A stretch of DNA of 64,000 nucleotides from Nitrobacter sp. NHB1. GTDB lineage: Bacteria > Pseudomonadota > Alphaproteobacteria > Rhizobiales > Xanthobacteraceae. The stretch is taken from the NCBI RefSeq assembly GCF_036964665.1, contig NZ_JBAMDA010000001.1:2084001-2148000 (forward strand), given 5' to 3'. Under the pieces are notes generated by a model. The model worked only from the letters and a program-made list of their open reading frames with translations, was not told the DNA's origin and did no database searches. The position numbers and the translations under genes are program-made. Numbering within the stretch: position 1 is the first letter of the stretch; every line of letters starts with the position of its first letter. This document shows, in pieces, positions 25,611 to 36,116 of this stretch.

Positions 25611-25711
25611 CGTGCCCGCGAAAGCGGGCATCCCGTATTCCGAAGCACCGATAATAGACGCAGATATCGCGATGTACGTCATCATCCCATCATCCGCTTT
25701 CGCGGATGATG
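25611..25711. repeat. Two hairpins in the transpeptidase-secA convergent gap
   Basis: A gcccgcgaaagcgggc hairpin near 25617-25632 is followed by CATCATCCGC (25688-25697) pairing with GCGGATGATG (25702-25711) over a 4-nt loop. They lie between the convergent transpeptidase and secA genes and may act as transcript 3' ends. A direct repeat aggggagcccg (two copies near 25774 and 25790) is also present. Confidence 0.6.
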
Positions 25712-25813
25712 ACGACATCCATATGGGGCTGGTGTCGACCCTCCCCACTCGGCGCAGCAATTGCTTTGCTCAGGGGAGCCCGTTCGCTTAGGGGAGCCCG
25801 CCCGCCCTCAGGC

Positions 25814-28669
<2,856 letters not shown>

Positions 28670-29083
28670 GCCAAATTCCTGTCTTCACGGTTCGGCGTTG
28701 CAGCCATGTGGTGGTCTCCCCGGCCGCCCATCAACTCAACTCATCGTGACGCATCAGGGCTGGGTGACGCATCAGGGCTGTCAAAGTCCCGGAAGCCGAG
28801 CATCCGCGTCATGGGTTGGGTTTCGGCGACCCGGGGTTCAATCGCAAAAGCACAGCCAAAACCCGCCTTTGCTGCCGGCCCGGTCCGGCAGAGATATGGC
28901 CCACCCCGTGGGTTGTCAACGGTCGCCGGACTGCCGATCCCAAGCGTCCGCGGCGGAAACCGCAGCCGCCTACCTGTCAGGGAATTCATGATTTTGACAG
29001 AGTTTTCGCGTTGCCAAGGCCGGATGATTGAGCGAGTGTCCGCCGTCCCAAAAACCCCTCCTCCTGGAGATCAAGGACTTCCC
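28670..29083. other. Divergent intergenic region secA / parvulin gene
   Basis: About 414 bp. A TTGACA (28993-28998) faces the parvulin gene but has no good -10 at 16-18 bp. The direct repeat tgacgcatcagggctg (two copies near 28747-28780) is visible. No small gene is supported. Confidence 0.4.
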
Positions 29084-30010
29084 ATGACCACCTCATTGCC
29101 CGCAACGAAACACAGCCTGCGCGTTCGCCTGGCCTTGTCTGCCCTCGGCGGCTGCCTGGCCTTGACCCTGCTCGTCGGCACGCCGGTCCGCGCAGATGAT
29201 TCGAATCGCGTGCTGGCAAAGGTTAACGGCTCCGAGATCCGCCAGAGCGACGTCAATGTCGCCGAAGAGGAATTGGGTCCGAGCCTTGCGCAGATGGACC
29301 CGTCGGCCAAGCAGGAGAACGTGCTGTCGTTCCTGATCGACATGAAGATCATCGCCAAGGCCGCCGAAGACAAGAAGCTCGAAAACAGCGAGGACTTCAA
29401 AAAACGGCTCGCCTTCGCCCGCGACCGTCTGCTGATGGACAAGCTGCTGGCGGCCGAAGGCAAGGCGGCGATCACCGACGAGGCCATGAAGGCGGTCTAT
29501 GCGGACGCCTCCAAGCAGATCACCAGCGAAGAGGAAGTGCATGCCCGCCACATCCTGGTGCCTACCGAGGAAGAGGCCAAGAAGATCGAGGCCGAATTGA
29601 AGAAGGGCGCGGACTTCGCCGAACTCGCCAAGAAGGAGTCCAAGGATCCCGGCGCCTCCGACGGCGGCGACCTCGGCTTCTTCACCAAGGAACAGATGGT
29701 GCCGGAATTTTCCAAGGTCGCCTTCGCGCTGGAGCCCGGCAAGATTTCCGATCCGGTCAAGACCCAGTTCGGCTGGCACATCATCAAGGTCGAGGAGAAG
29801 CGCGCCCGCAAGGCTCCCACCTTCGATCAGGTGAAACCGCAAATCGAGCAGTTTGTGACGCGCAAGGCGCAGGCCGACTACGTCGCCAAGCTGCGCGAGA
29901 CGGCCAAGGTCGAGCGCATGGACAAGCCGGCCGAACCGGCGAAGACCGGCGCGGACAAGACGAGCCCCGCCAAACCCGCCGATAGCAAGATTGCGCCGGC
30001 GAAGAAGTAA
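29084..30010 (+). CDS. Parvulin-type peptidyl-prolyl cis-trans isomerase (PpiC family)
   Basis: 308 residues. The signal peptide (about 1-36, LALSALGGCLALTLL and then VRADD) sends it to the periplasm. A SurA-like N-terminal helical region is followed by a parvulin domain (about 150-245) with VHARHILVPTEEEAK, GASDGGDLGFF and FGWHIIKVEE. The C-terminus is Lys/Pro/Ala-rich. It likely assists folding of exported proteins. The ATG is set by AAGGA 6 nt upstream; the frame is open much further upstream across the antisense of secA, which is not coding. Confidence 0.93.
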   Translation: MTTSLPATKHSLRVRLALSALGGCLALTLLVGTPVRADDSNRVLAKVNGSEIRQSDVNVAEEELGPSLAQMDPSAKQENVLSFLIDMKIIAKAAEDKKLENSEDFKKRLAFARDRLLMDKLLAAEGKAAITDEAMKAVYADASKQITSEEEVHARHILVPTEEEAKKIEAELKKGADFAELAKKESKDPGASDGGDLGFFTKEQMVPEFSKVAFALEPGKISDPVKTQFGWHIIKVEEKRARKAPTFDQVKPQIEQFVTRKAQADYVAKLRETAKVERMDKPAEPAKTGADKTSPAKPADSKIAPAKK

Positions 30011-30021
30011 ATCTGCGATTT

Positions 30022-30091
30022 CGTCATGCGCGGGCTTGACCCGCGCATCCATCTCATTCGATGGATTGCCGGATCAAGTCCGGCAATGACG
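30022..30091. repeat. Double-hairpin repeat before argJ
   Basis: The outer cgtc/gacg arms enclose two perfect 9-bp hairpins: ATGCGCGGG-cttga-CCCGCGCAT (30026-30048) and ATTGCCGGA-tcaag-TCCGGCAAT. It ends 8 bp before the argJ start codon and is the entire spacer between the parvulin gene and argJ. Confidence 0.8.
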
Positions 30092-30099
30092 AGAAAGCC

Positions 30100-31341
30100 A
30101 TGTCCACCGCCATCTCACCCCTCGCCCCCACCGATGTCCCGGACATGCCCGCGATCGCAGGCGTTCGACTGGCGACCGCCGCCGCCGGCATCCGCTACAA
30201 GGGCCGCACCGATGTGCTGCTGGCGCTGCTGGACAAGGGCACGACGGTGGCCGGCGTGTTCACCAGATCCAAATGCCCGTCGGCGCCGGTCGAGTGGTGC
30301 CGCGCGCGGCTGAAAGGCGGGAGCGCGCGGGCGCTGGTGGTGAATTCCGGCAACGCCAACGCCTTCACCGGCAAGACCGGCCGCCAGGCCGTCAAACTGA
30401 CCACCGACATCGCCGCCAAAGCGGCCGGTTGCAAGGTAACCGATATCTATCTCGCCTCGACCGGCGTGATCGGCGAACCGCTCGACGCCACCAGGTTCAA
30501 CGGCGTGCTGGAGACGCTGGCGCGCGATGCCGCGCCCGACCGCTGGATGGACGCGGCGCGCGCCATCATGACCACCGACACCTTCCCGAAAGTCGCGACT
30601 GCGAAAGTGAAGCTCGGCAAGGCGACCGTCACCATCAACGGCATGGCCAAGGGCGCCGGCATGATCGCGCCCGACATGGCGACCATGCTGTCGTTCGTCT
30701 TCACCGACGCGCCGATTTCAGCGACCGCGTTGCAATCGCTGTTGAAGAGCGGCGTCGAGGACACCTTCAACGCCGTCACCATCGACAGCGATACTTCGAC
30801 ATCCGACACGCTGCTGGCGTTCGCGACTGGGGCCGCGGGCGCCCATGGCGCACCGAAAATCTCCCGCGCCAGCGATCCGCGCCTGAAAGCTTTTGTCAAA
30901 GCGTTTCAGGGCGTGCTGGCCGATCTCGCCGAGCAGGTGGCGCGCGACGGCGAGGGCGCGCGCAAGCTGGTCGAGATCATCGTCGAGGGCGCGACCTCGA
31001 AGCTGTCGGCGCGCAGGATCGCCAAGTCGATCGCCAATTCGCCGCTGGTGAAGACCGCGATCGCCGGCGAGGACGCCAACTGGGGCCGCGTGGTGATGGC
31101 GGTGGGCAAGGCCGGCGAGCCGGCCGATCGCGACAAGCTCTCCATCGCCTTCAACGGCATCCGCGTCGCGACCCGCGGCGCCCGCGATCCCTCCTATGAC
31201 GAGGCGGAGGTTTCAATGGCGATGAAGAGCCCGACCATCCGGATCAAGGTGACGCTCGGCCTCGGCAAGGGCCGCGACCGCGTGCTGACCTGCGACCTCA
31301 CCAAGGAGTATGTCGCCATCAACGGCGATTATCGGTCGTGA
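30100..31341 (+). CDS. argJ: Bifunctional ornithine acetyltransferase / N-acetylglutamate synthase
   Basis: 413 residues. The self-cleavage site and nucleophile Thr195 lie in [16 protein letters not shown], and the C-terminal ends NGDYRS as in other ArgJ proteins. It recycles the acetyl group from N-acetylornithine to glutamate and can also use acetyl-CoA (arginine synthesis). The start [10 protein letters not shown] follows GAGAAAG; an earlier in-frame ATG (30061) lies inside the palindromic repeat and is rejected. Confidence 0.96.
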   Translation: MSTAISPLAPTDVPDMPAIAGVRLATAAAGIRYKGRTDVLLALLDKGTTVAGVFTRSKCPSAPVEWCRARLKGGSARALVVNSGNANAFTGKTGRQAVKLTTDIAAKAAGCKVTDIYLASTGVIGEPLDATRFNGVLETLARDAAPDRWMDAARAIMTTDTFPKVATAKVKLGKATVTINGMAKGAGMIAPDMATMLSFVFTDAPISATALQSLLKSGVEDTFNAVTIDSDTSTSDTLLAFATGAAGAHGAPKISRASDPRLKAFVKAFQGVLADLAEQVARDGEGARKLVEIIVEGATSKLSARRIAKSIANSPLVKTAIAGEDANWGRVVMAVGKAGEPADRDKLSIAFNGIRVATRGARDPSYDEAEVSMAMKSPTIRIKVTLGLGKGRDRVLTCDLTKEYVAINGDYRS

Positions 31342-31360
31342 TGGGACACACTCCGATGTA

Positions 31361-31480
31361 TCGTCGCCCCTGCGAAAGCAGGGACCCATAGGCTGTGTCG
31401 TCTCGATTTGAGAACAGGACAAAGGCTCGGCGCGATCATCTGCGCCAGTGGTCATGGGTCCCTGCTTTCGCAGGGACGAC
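31361..31480. repeat. Paired inverted repeat of the tcgtccctgcg type, copy 2
   Basis: tcgtcgcccctgcgaaagca followed by gggacccata at the left is mirrored by catgggtccctgctttcg and cagggacga at the right, spanning the gap between argJ and the Nudix gene. Same organisation as at 11156-11274 and 32955-33090. Confidence 0.8.
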
Positions 31481-31528
31481 AAATGAAGAGCCTTCCATTC
31501 TTGTTCGAGGGCTGGCTGGGGTGCCCGC

Positions 31529-31930
31529 ATGAAACTCACCCTGGTCGTCGCCTGCGCCTTGATCGATGCCGACAACCGCGTGCTGATCGCGCAGCGGCCC
31601 GAAGGCAAGCAGCTTGCAGGGCTGTGGGAATTTCCCGGCGGCAAGTTCGAGCCCGGCGAGCGGCCGGAAGCGGCGCTGATCCGCGAGTTGCGCGAGGAAC
31701 TCGGCATCGTGACGCAGGAGACCTGCCTCGCACCGCTGACCTTTGCAAGCCACGCCTATGAGAACTTCCATCTCCTGATGCCGCTCTACATCTGCCGGCG
31801 CTGGCAAGGCGATGTCACCGCGGAAGAGGGGCAGGCGCTAAAGTGGGTTCGCGCCAACAAGCTGCGCGATTATCCGATGCCGCCGGCGGACATCCCGCTG
31901 ATCCCGCCGCTGATCGATCTGCTGATGTAA
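31529..31930 (+). CDS. mutT: MutT-type Nudix (deoxy)nucleoside triphosphate pyrophosphohydrolase
   Basis: 133 residues with a complete Nudix box at residues 38-60 (G-x5-E-x7-REL-x-EELGI; GGKFEPGE...RELREELGI). The MutT-like context LWEFPGGK suggests 8-oxo-dGTP clean-up. Length is normal. It lies downstream of argJ with a palindromic repeat between. The MutT assignment is by overall pattern; other Nudix substrates are possible. Confidence 0.88.
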   Translation: MKLTLVVACALIDADNRVLIAQRPEGKQLAGLWEFPGGKFEPGERPEAALIRELREELGIVTQETCLAPLTFASHAYENFHLLMPLYICRRWQGDVTAEEGQALKWVRANKLRDYPMPPADIPLIPPLIDLLM

Positions 31931-31931
31931 A

Positions 31932-32047
31932 CCGTCATTGCGAGCTCGCGACAAATTGGCTCTTGCCAATTTTGCGCTGAGCGAAGCAATCCAGAGATTA
32001 AGAGTAAGAGATGGATTGCTTCGTCGCTATCGGTCCTCGCAATGACG
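31932..32047. repeat. gcgaagcaatccag palindromic element, copy 1
   Basis: The outer arms cgtcattgcgag and ctcgcaatgacg enclose gcgaagcaatccag and its inverse tggattgcttcg. It fills the gap between the convergent Nudix and methyltransferase genes. A second copy is at 47932-48035. Confidence 0.8.
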
Positions 32048-32051
32048 AAAA

Positions 32052-32900
32052 TTAGGACTTGCGTCCCTTCACCGCTTCTTCCAGGCTCGCCTTCGCCGAA
32101 CCCGGCTGCAATGGCTTCTGCTGGCTCTCATGCGGCGCCCAGCCCGACAGCCAGACGATATCGAAGGTGGCGCGGATGCGGCCGTCGGGGTCGGCGAAGC
32201 GCTCGTGATAGATTTGCGCCATCCGCAGCAGCGTTGCCCGGCGCAAGGGCGTCCGCCGCCGCGCAATCAGGGCATTGGCCGCGCCCATGCGGCGCAGATC
32301 GTGCATCAGTGCGAAAGCATCGCCATAGCGCACCACGACGCGATCGACGTCCGTCACCGGCACCGCGAAGCCGGCGCGTTGCAGCAGCGCACCGGCGTCG
32401 CGGAGGTCGGCGAACGGCGCGACGCGCGGCGAGATGCCCCCCTCAAGCTCGGACTCGGCGGCAGCGAATGCCTGACGCAATTCGGTCAGCGTCTCGCCGC
32501 CAATGGTGGCTGCGAGCAGCAATCCGTCCGGCTTCAGCGCGCGACGAATCTGCGCCAGCACGCCCGGCAGATCGTTGACAAACTGGAATGCAAGCCCGGA
32601 GACGGCGAGATCGAGCGATTCCGGCGACAAACCCAAGGCATCGCTCTCGTCGACGGGAAGATCGACGCATACAAGCTCGGCGACCCGCGCCGCGAGCGCG
32701 CCGCGCACCTGATCGCCGGGCGTGCCGATATCCGCCGCGTGTTGAAACACCCGCAACACGGCCTGCAAGCGCTCCGCCATATCCTCCGCGACGCGGTCGA
32801 GCAGAAACGGCACCGCTCCCATTTTGGCGGCGCGGCGCTGACGCACGCGCAGCAGCGCGCGGTCGAACAGAACGGGCGGAGACGACGGGTTCGGAGCCAT
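32052..32900 (-). CDS. NDUFAF5/BioC-like methyltransferase-fold protein
   Basis: About 282 residues, beginning MAPNPSSPPVLFDRALLRVR. It resembles the alphaproteobacterial relatives of human NDUFAF5: an RALLRVRQRRAAK opening, a truncated SAM-domain beta-strand region without a clear GxGxG, the ALGLSPESLDLAVSGLAFQFVNDLP segment, and RALKPDGLLLAATIGGETLTELR. NDUFAF5 hydroxylates an arginine of a complex I subunit; whether bacterial homologues do so is inference. The open frame continues upstream into a repeat, so I use the internal ATG; no good ribosome site is visible. Confidence 0.8.
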   Translation of the reverse strand: MAPNPSSPPVLFDRALLRVRQRRAAKMGAVPFLLDRVAEDMAERLQAVLRVFQHAADIGTPGDQVRGALAARVAELVCVDLPVDESDALGLSPESLDLAVSGLAFQFVNDLPGVLAQIRRALKPDGLLLAATIGGETLTELRQAFAAAESELEGGISPRVAPFADLRDAGALLQRAGFAVPVTDVDRVVVRYGDAFALMHDLRRMGAANALIARRRTPLRRATLLRMAQIYHERFADPDGRIRATFDIVWLSGWAPHESQQKPLQPGSAKASLEEAVKGRKS

Positions 32901-32954
32901 GCGGCTTGGTACGCCGATCTCCCCGCCACTGGCAATCGGAAGCATTCACCAACG

Positions 32955-33090
32955 ATCGTCCCTGCGAACGCAGGGACCCATACGCCCCGGCCTTTGCGAT
33001 TGCGGAAGGCGTTTGCCTCATTGCAAAGCCGAAAATCCTCGGTGTATGGGTCCCGGCGCATGCTCGCAAACGCTCGCTGGCCGGGACGAC
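32955..33090. repeat. Paired inverted repeat of the tcgtccctgcg type, copy 3
   Basis: tcgtccctgcgaacgcaggg followed by acccata at the left is mirrored by gtatgggtcccgg...ccgggacgac at the right, in the divergent gap between the methyltransferase and comF. Unlike the other copies it lies between divergent genes, so it is not simply a terminator. Confidence 0.75.
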
Positions 33091-33145
33091 ATGACGCGCA
33101 AGGTTTGCTTGAGCGCGGTTAAATCGCGCGCTAGCCTCCCGTCCC

Positions 33146-33955
33146 ATGGACGCAGAGACCGCACCGTCACGTTCCATGGTCGGCCGCCTGCACGGTGCGC
33201 TGCGGCAATGTTTTGACGCGGCATCCCACGCGGCGCGAACGGCGCTCGACGTCGCGCTGCCGACACTCTGCGTCGGCTGCCGCGAACCGGTCGCGGGCGT
33301 TGGCGTCTGTGCGGATTGCTGGACCAAACTGTCGTTCATCGAACGGCCTTATTGTCCCCGTCTCGGCACCCCGTTTGTTTATGATCCCGGCTCCAACATG
33401 CTGTCGATGGAGGCGATCGCCAATCCCCCGGCCTATCAGCGTGCCCGCGCCGCGGTCCGCTATGACGACGTCGCCAAGGTACTGGTCCATGCGCTGAAGT
33501 ATCAGGACCGCACCGATCTCGCGCCCGCGATGGGCCGCTGGATGGCGCGCGCGGGCACCGAATTGCTCGACGGCGCCGATGCTCTGATCCCGGTGCCGCT
33601 GCACTGGCAGCGCGGCTGGAGCCGCCGCTACAACCAGTCCGGGGCGCTGGCGCGCATCATCGCCGGACAATCCGGCGTTCCGATCGTGCCGGACGCGCTG
33701 CGGCGCATCCGCCCGACCCGGCAACAGGTCGGATTGTCGAAAAACGACCGCGCCCGCAACGTCCAGGGCGCGTTCAAGGTCGCGACTGAGCGCACCAGTC
33801 GGATCCAGGGCCGCCGGGTCGTCCTGATCGACGATGTCCTGACCTCGGGCGCGACGGTGGACGCCTGCGCGCGCGTCCTGCTGCGCGCCAAAGCCGCACA
33901 GGTGGACGTGCTGGTGTTCGCCCGGGTTGTCGACACCATGAAAGCTCCCATATAA
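33146..33955 (+). CDS. comF: ComF family protein (phosphoribosyltransferase fold)
   Basis: 269 residues. An N-terminal zinc finger (LCVGCREP, then CADCW) is followed by a type I phosphoribosyltransferase domain with the PRPP loop VVLIDDVLTSGAT (Asp229-Asp230). ComF homologues are tied to DNA uptake and recombination after transformation, though their role outside competent species is unclear. In many Rhizobiales a glutaredoxin gene (grxC) follows comF; here the next gene begins 51 bp later and no grxC is present. Confidence 0.92.
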   Translation: MDAETAPSRSMVGRLHGALRQCFDAASHAARTALDVALPTLCVGCREPVAGVGVCADCWTKLSFIERPYCPRLGTPFVYDPGSNMLSMEAIANPPAYQRARAAVRYDDVAKVLVHALKYQDRTDLAPAMGRWMARAGTELLDGADALIPVPLHWQRGWSRRYNQSGALARIIAGQSGVPIVPDALRRIRPTRQQVGLSKNDRARNVQGAFKVATERTSRIQGRRVVLIDDVLTSGATVDACARVLLRAKAAQVDVLVFARVVDTMKAPI

Positions 33956-34006
33956 TTGAGGCTCGGACCCGAAGCCTTGTTCTTGCTCGCGGGCGAAAGG
34001 CAACAC

Positions 34007-34888
34007 ATGGACACCGAGACCACGTTCATCGCGGCGATGGTTCAGATGCGGGCCGGTCTCCTGCCGGAGCCAAATCTCGATCAGGGCGTAAGGCTGATCC
34101 GCGATGCGGCGGCACAGGGGGCTAGCTTCGTGCAGACCCCCGAAGTCAGCAACATGATGCAGACCAATCGCGTTGCATTGTTCGAGCATCTCCGGAGCGA
34201 GGACGATGACCGCTCGCTCGCCGGTTATCGCGATCTGGCGCGCGAATTGGGAATCCATCTCAACATCGGCTCGCTGGCATTGCAGGCCACGCCCGAGAAA
34301 GCCGTCAACCGCTCGTTCCTGATCGGGCCGTCCGGCGACATCCTCGCGCGCTACGACAAGATCCACATGTTCGATATCGATCTCGGAGGCGGCGAAAGCT
34401 ATCGGGAGTCCGCCAACTACCAGCCGGGCGAGACCGCCGTGATAACGGACCTGCCCTGGGGCAGGCTCGGCATGACGATCTGCTACGACGTCCGCTTTCC
34501 GGCGCTGTACCGCGCGCTGGCCGAAGCCGGCGCATCGTTCCTTACGGTGCCCTCTGCCTTCACCAAAAAGACCGGCGAGGCGCATTGGCACACGCTGCTG
34601 CGCGCCCGCGCTATCGAGAACGGCTGCTTCGTGTTCGCCGCCGCCCAGGCCGGGCGACACGAGAACAACCGCGAAACGTTCGGCCATTCGCTGATCGTCG
34701 ATCCCTGGGGCGCGGTGCTGGCCGAAGGCGGCGGCACCGAACCCGGCATCGTGCTGGCAACGATCGACCCGGCCAAAGTCGCGACCGCGCGCAAGACCGT
34801 ACCCTCATTGCAGCACGGGCGACGCTTTTCCGTCGCCGATCATAAGTCGGCGAGCGATCATCTGCATCTTGTGCGAGGCTCGGCATGA
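34007..34888 (+). CDS. Carbon-nitrogen hydrolase (Nit/omega-amidase family)
   Basis: 293 residues with the nitrilase-superfamily triad Glu46 (QTPEVSN), Lys118 (RYDKIHMFD) and Cys159 (TICYDVRFP). The sequence is close to Nit1/YbeM, which hydrolyses deaminated glutathione, or to omega-amidase. GAAAGG precedes the ATG. The stop overlaps the first DUF1178 gene by 4 nt, so this is an operon: comF, nitrilase, two DUF1178 genes and possibly the EamA gene. Confidence 0.92.
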   Translation: MDTETTFIAAMVQMRAGLLPEPNLDQGVRLIRDAAAQGASFVQTPEVSNMMQTNRVALFEHLRSEDDDRSLAGYRDLARELGIHLNIGSLALQATPEKAVNRSFLIGPSGDILARYDKIHMFDIDLGGGESYRESANYQPGETAVITDLPWGRLGMTICYDVRFPALYRALAEAGASFLTVPSAFTKKTGEAHWHTLLRARAIENGCFVFAAAQAGRHENNRETFGHSLIVDPWGAVLAEGGGTEPGIVLATIDPAKVATARKTVPSLQHGRRFSVADHKSASDHLHLVRGSA

Positions 34889-35297
34889 TCCGCTACAACC
34901 TGCGCTGCGAGCGCGGCCACACCTTCGAAAGCTGGTTCCAGAGTTCGTCGTCCTACGACTCGCAAGTCAAGCGAAAGCTCGTCACCTGCGCGGTCTGCGG
35001 CTCGGCAAAGGTCGAGAAGGCGATCATGGCGCCGCAGATCGCCGGCTCCAAAAAGCGCCGCACGCCGAGGCTCGCGGCCGCTCCCGCATTCATGATGGAC
35101 GACCCTCCCGAGCGAGGTTCGGCATGATCCGCTACAACCTACGCTGCGACCGCGGCCACAGCTTCGAAAGCTGGTTCCAGAGTTCATCGGCCTACGATTC
35201 GCAGGTCAAGCGCAAGCTCGTCACCTGCGCGGTCTGCGGCTCGGCGAAGGTCGAGAAGGCGATCATGGCGCCGCAGATCGCCGGCTCCAAAAAGCGC
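34873..35297 (+). repeat. Tandem direct duplication of the DUF1178 5' end (about 185 bp, offset 239 bp)
   Basis: Copies at about 34873-35057 and 35112-35296, starting in the leader (gcgaggctcggc / gcgaggttcggc) and ending after ggctccaaaaagcgc. About a dozen base differences are spread along the unit. The spacer between them encodes the aberrant tail of the first copy. Confidence 0.9.
34885..35127 (+). CDS. Short DUF1178 paralogue (tandem duplicate, C-terminally truncated)
   Basis: 80 residues. The first 57 residues match the following gene almost exactly, including Cys8, His12, Cys35 and Cys38 of the putative zinc ribbon. The remaining residues (RTPRLAAAPAFMMDDPPER...) are unrelated to the normal DUF1178 tail. 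It overlaps the nitrilase gene and the next gene by ATGA in each case, so it is well placed for translation. It could be a functional mini-protein or a decaying duplicate. Most differences between the copies are synonymous or conservative. Confidence 0.8.
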   Translation: MIRYNLRCERGHTFESWFQSSSSYDSQVKRKLVTCAVCGSAKVEKAIMAPQIAGSKKRRTPRLAAAPAFMMDDPPERGSA

Positions 35298-35567
35298 GGC
35301 GGGCCTGTGCCTGCGGATTCGTCCACGCCGGCGACGATGGCGCAGGAGCGCGAGTTGCGCGCCGAGCTGAGGGAACTGCACGACCATCTCGTCAAGAACG
35401 CCGATAATGTCGGCGCACGGTTTCCCAACGAAGCCCGCAAAATGCATTATGGCGATATCGAGCATCGCCCGATCTACGGCGAAGCGTCGCCGGAGGAAGC
35501 GAAATCGCTGATCGAGGAAGGCGTCGAGGTCGGTTCGCTGCCGGTGCTGCGGGACGACCGGAACTGA
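35124..35567 (+). CDS. DUF1178 family protein, full length
   Basis: 147 residues, the usual size for the family: an N-terminal zinc-ribbon-like region (Cys8, His12, Cys35, Cys38), a variable middle and the conserved C-terminal segment (ARKMHYGDIEHRPIYGEAS, then EEAKSLIEEGVEVGSLP). Function unknown. It is the original-type copy of the tandem pair and overlaps the preceding copy by 4 nt. Confidence 0.92.
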   Translation: MIRYNLRCDRGHSFESWFQSSSAYDSQVKRKLVTCAVCGSAKVEKAIMAPQIAGSKKRGGPVPADSSTPATMAQERELRAELRELHDHLVKNADNVGARFPNEARKMHYGDIEHRPIYGEASPEEAKSLIEEGVEVGSLPVLRDDRN

Positions 35568-35573
35568 CTGGCG

Positions 35574-36014
35574 ATGACGCCGGACACATTTCCGTCCTGG
35601 CTGTTCTGGGCGCTGCTGTCGGCAGCCTTCGCAGCGCTGACCGCCATCTTTGCCAAGGTCGGTGTCGAGGGCATCAATTCGGATCTCGCCACTTTCCTCC
35701 GCACCATCGTTGTCCTCGTCAGTCTCGGCCTGATCCTGTTGGCGACGGGACAGTTCAGCCATCCCGGCCCAATCCCGACCCGGAGCTGGATTTTTCTCGT
35801 GCTGTCGGGACTGGGCACCGGCGCGTCTTGGCTCTGCTATTTTCGTGCGCTCAAGCTCGGTCCGGCCACGCTGGTCGCGCCGATCGACAAGCTGAGCGTC
35901 GTGCTGGTGGCCTTGTTCGGCGTCGTCTTTCTTGGCGAGCGCCCGTCGCTGAATGGCTGGATTGGAATCGCCCTGATCGCAGCCGGCGCGGTCGTCATCG
36001 CTCTCAAACGCTAG
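35574..36014 (+). CDS. Single-EamA-domain membrane protein (half-size DMT transporter)
   Basis: 146 residues with about five hydrophobic segments, beginning PSWLFWALLSAAFAALTAIF and ending in the typical FLGERPSLNGWIGIALIAAGA motif. It is one EamA domain rather than the usual two, so it probably works as a dimer. The substrate is unknown. It lies 6 bp after DUF1178. Its TAG stop (36012-36014) is part of a palindromic repeat. Confidence 0.88.
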   Translation: MTPDTFPSWLFWALLSAAFAALTAIFAKVGVEGINSDLATFLRTIVVLVSLGLILLATGQFSHPGPIPTRSWIFLVLSGLGTGASWLCYFRALKLGPATLVAPIDKLSVVLVALFGVVFLGERPSLNGWIGIALIAAGAVVIALKR

Positions 36015-36113
36015 AGCATTTCCCGGTGAAGTGGACACCGGCTCACCGTAAAGAAATGCGACCACTCAACAGTTTAGAGCGCCCGTTCTGATTCCATCAA
36101 AAGGTAAGCGCTT
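36011..36113. repeat. CTAGAGC palindromic repeat, copy 4
   Basis: ctagagcatttcccggtgaa, gtggacaccggctcaccg, then gcgaccactcaac, tttagagcgcccgttctgat and tccatcaaaa. It lies between the convergent EamA and DMT genes and contains the EamA stop codon at its left edge. It shares the accggttcgc-type middle with the 9854 copy and the gcgaccactcaa block with the 17979 copy, linking the two. Confidence 0.8.
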
Positions 36114-36116
36114 CGA

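Noticed and set aside
28993-28998. TTGACA as promoter for the parvulin gene
   Set aside because: No acceptable -10 hexamer at 16-18 bp, so a promoter is not claimed.
30061-30099. Upstream ATG for argJ
   Set aside because: It lies inside the double-hairpin repeat, and the ArgJ family start is at 30100.
34885-35127. Short DUF1178 copy as an assembly artefact or frameshifted gene
   Set aside because: The two copies differ at about a dozen positions and the spacer is unique, so it reads as a true duplication, not a repeated read or a simple frameshift.
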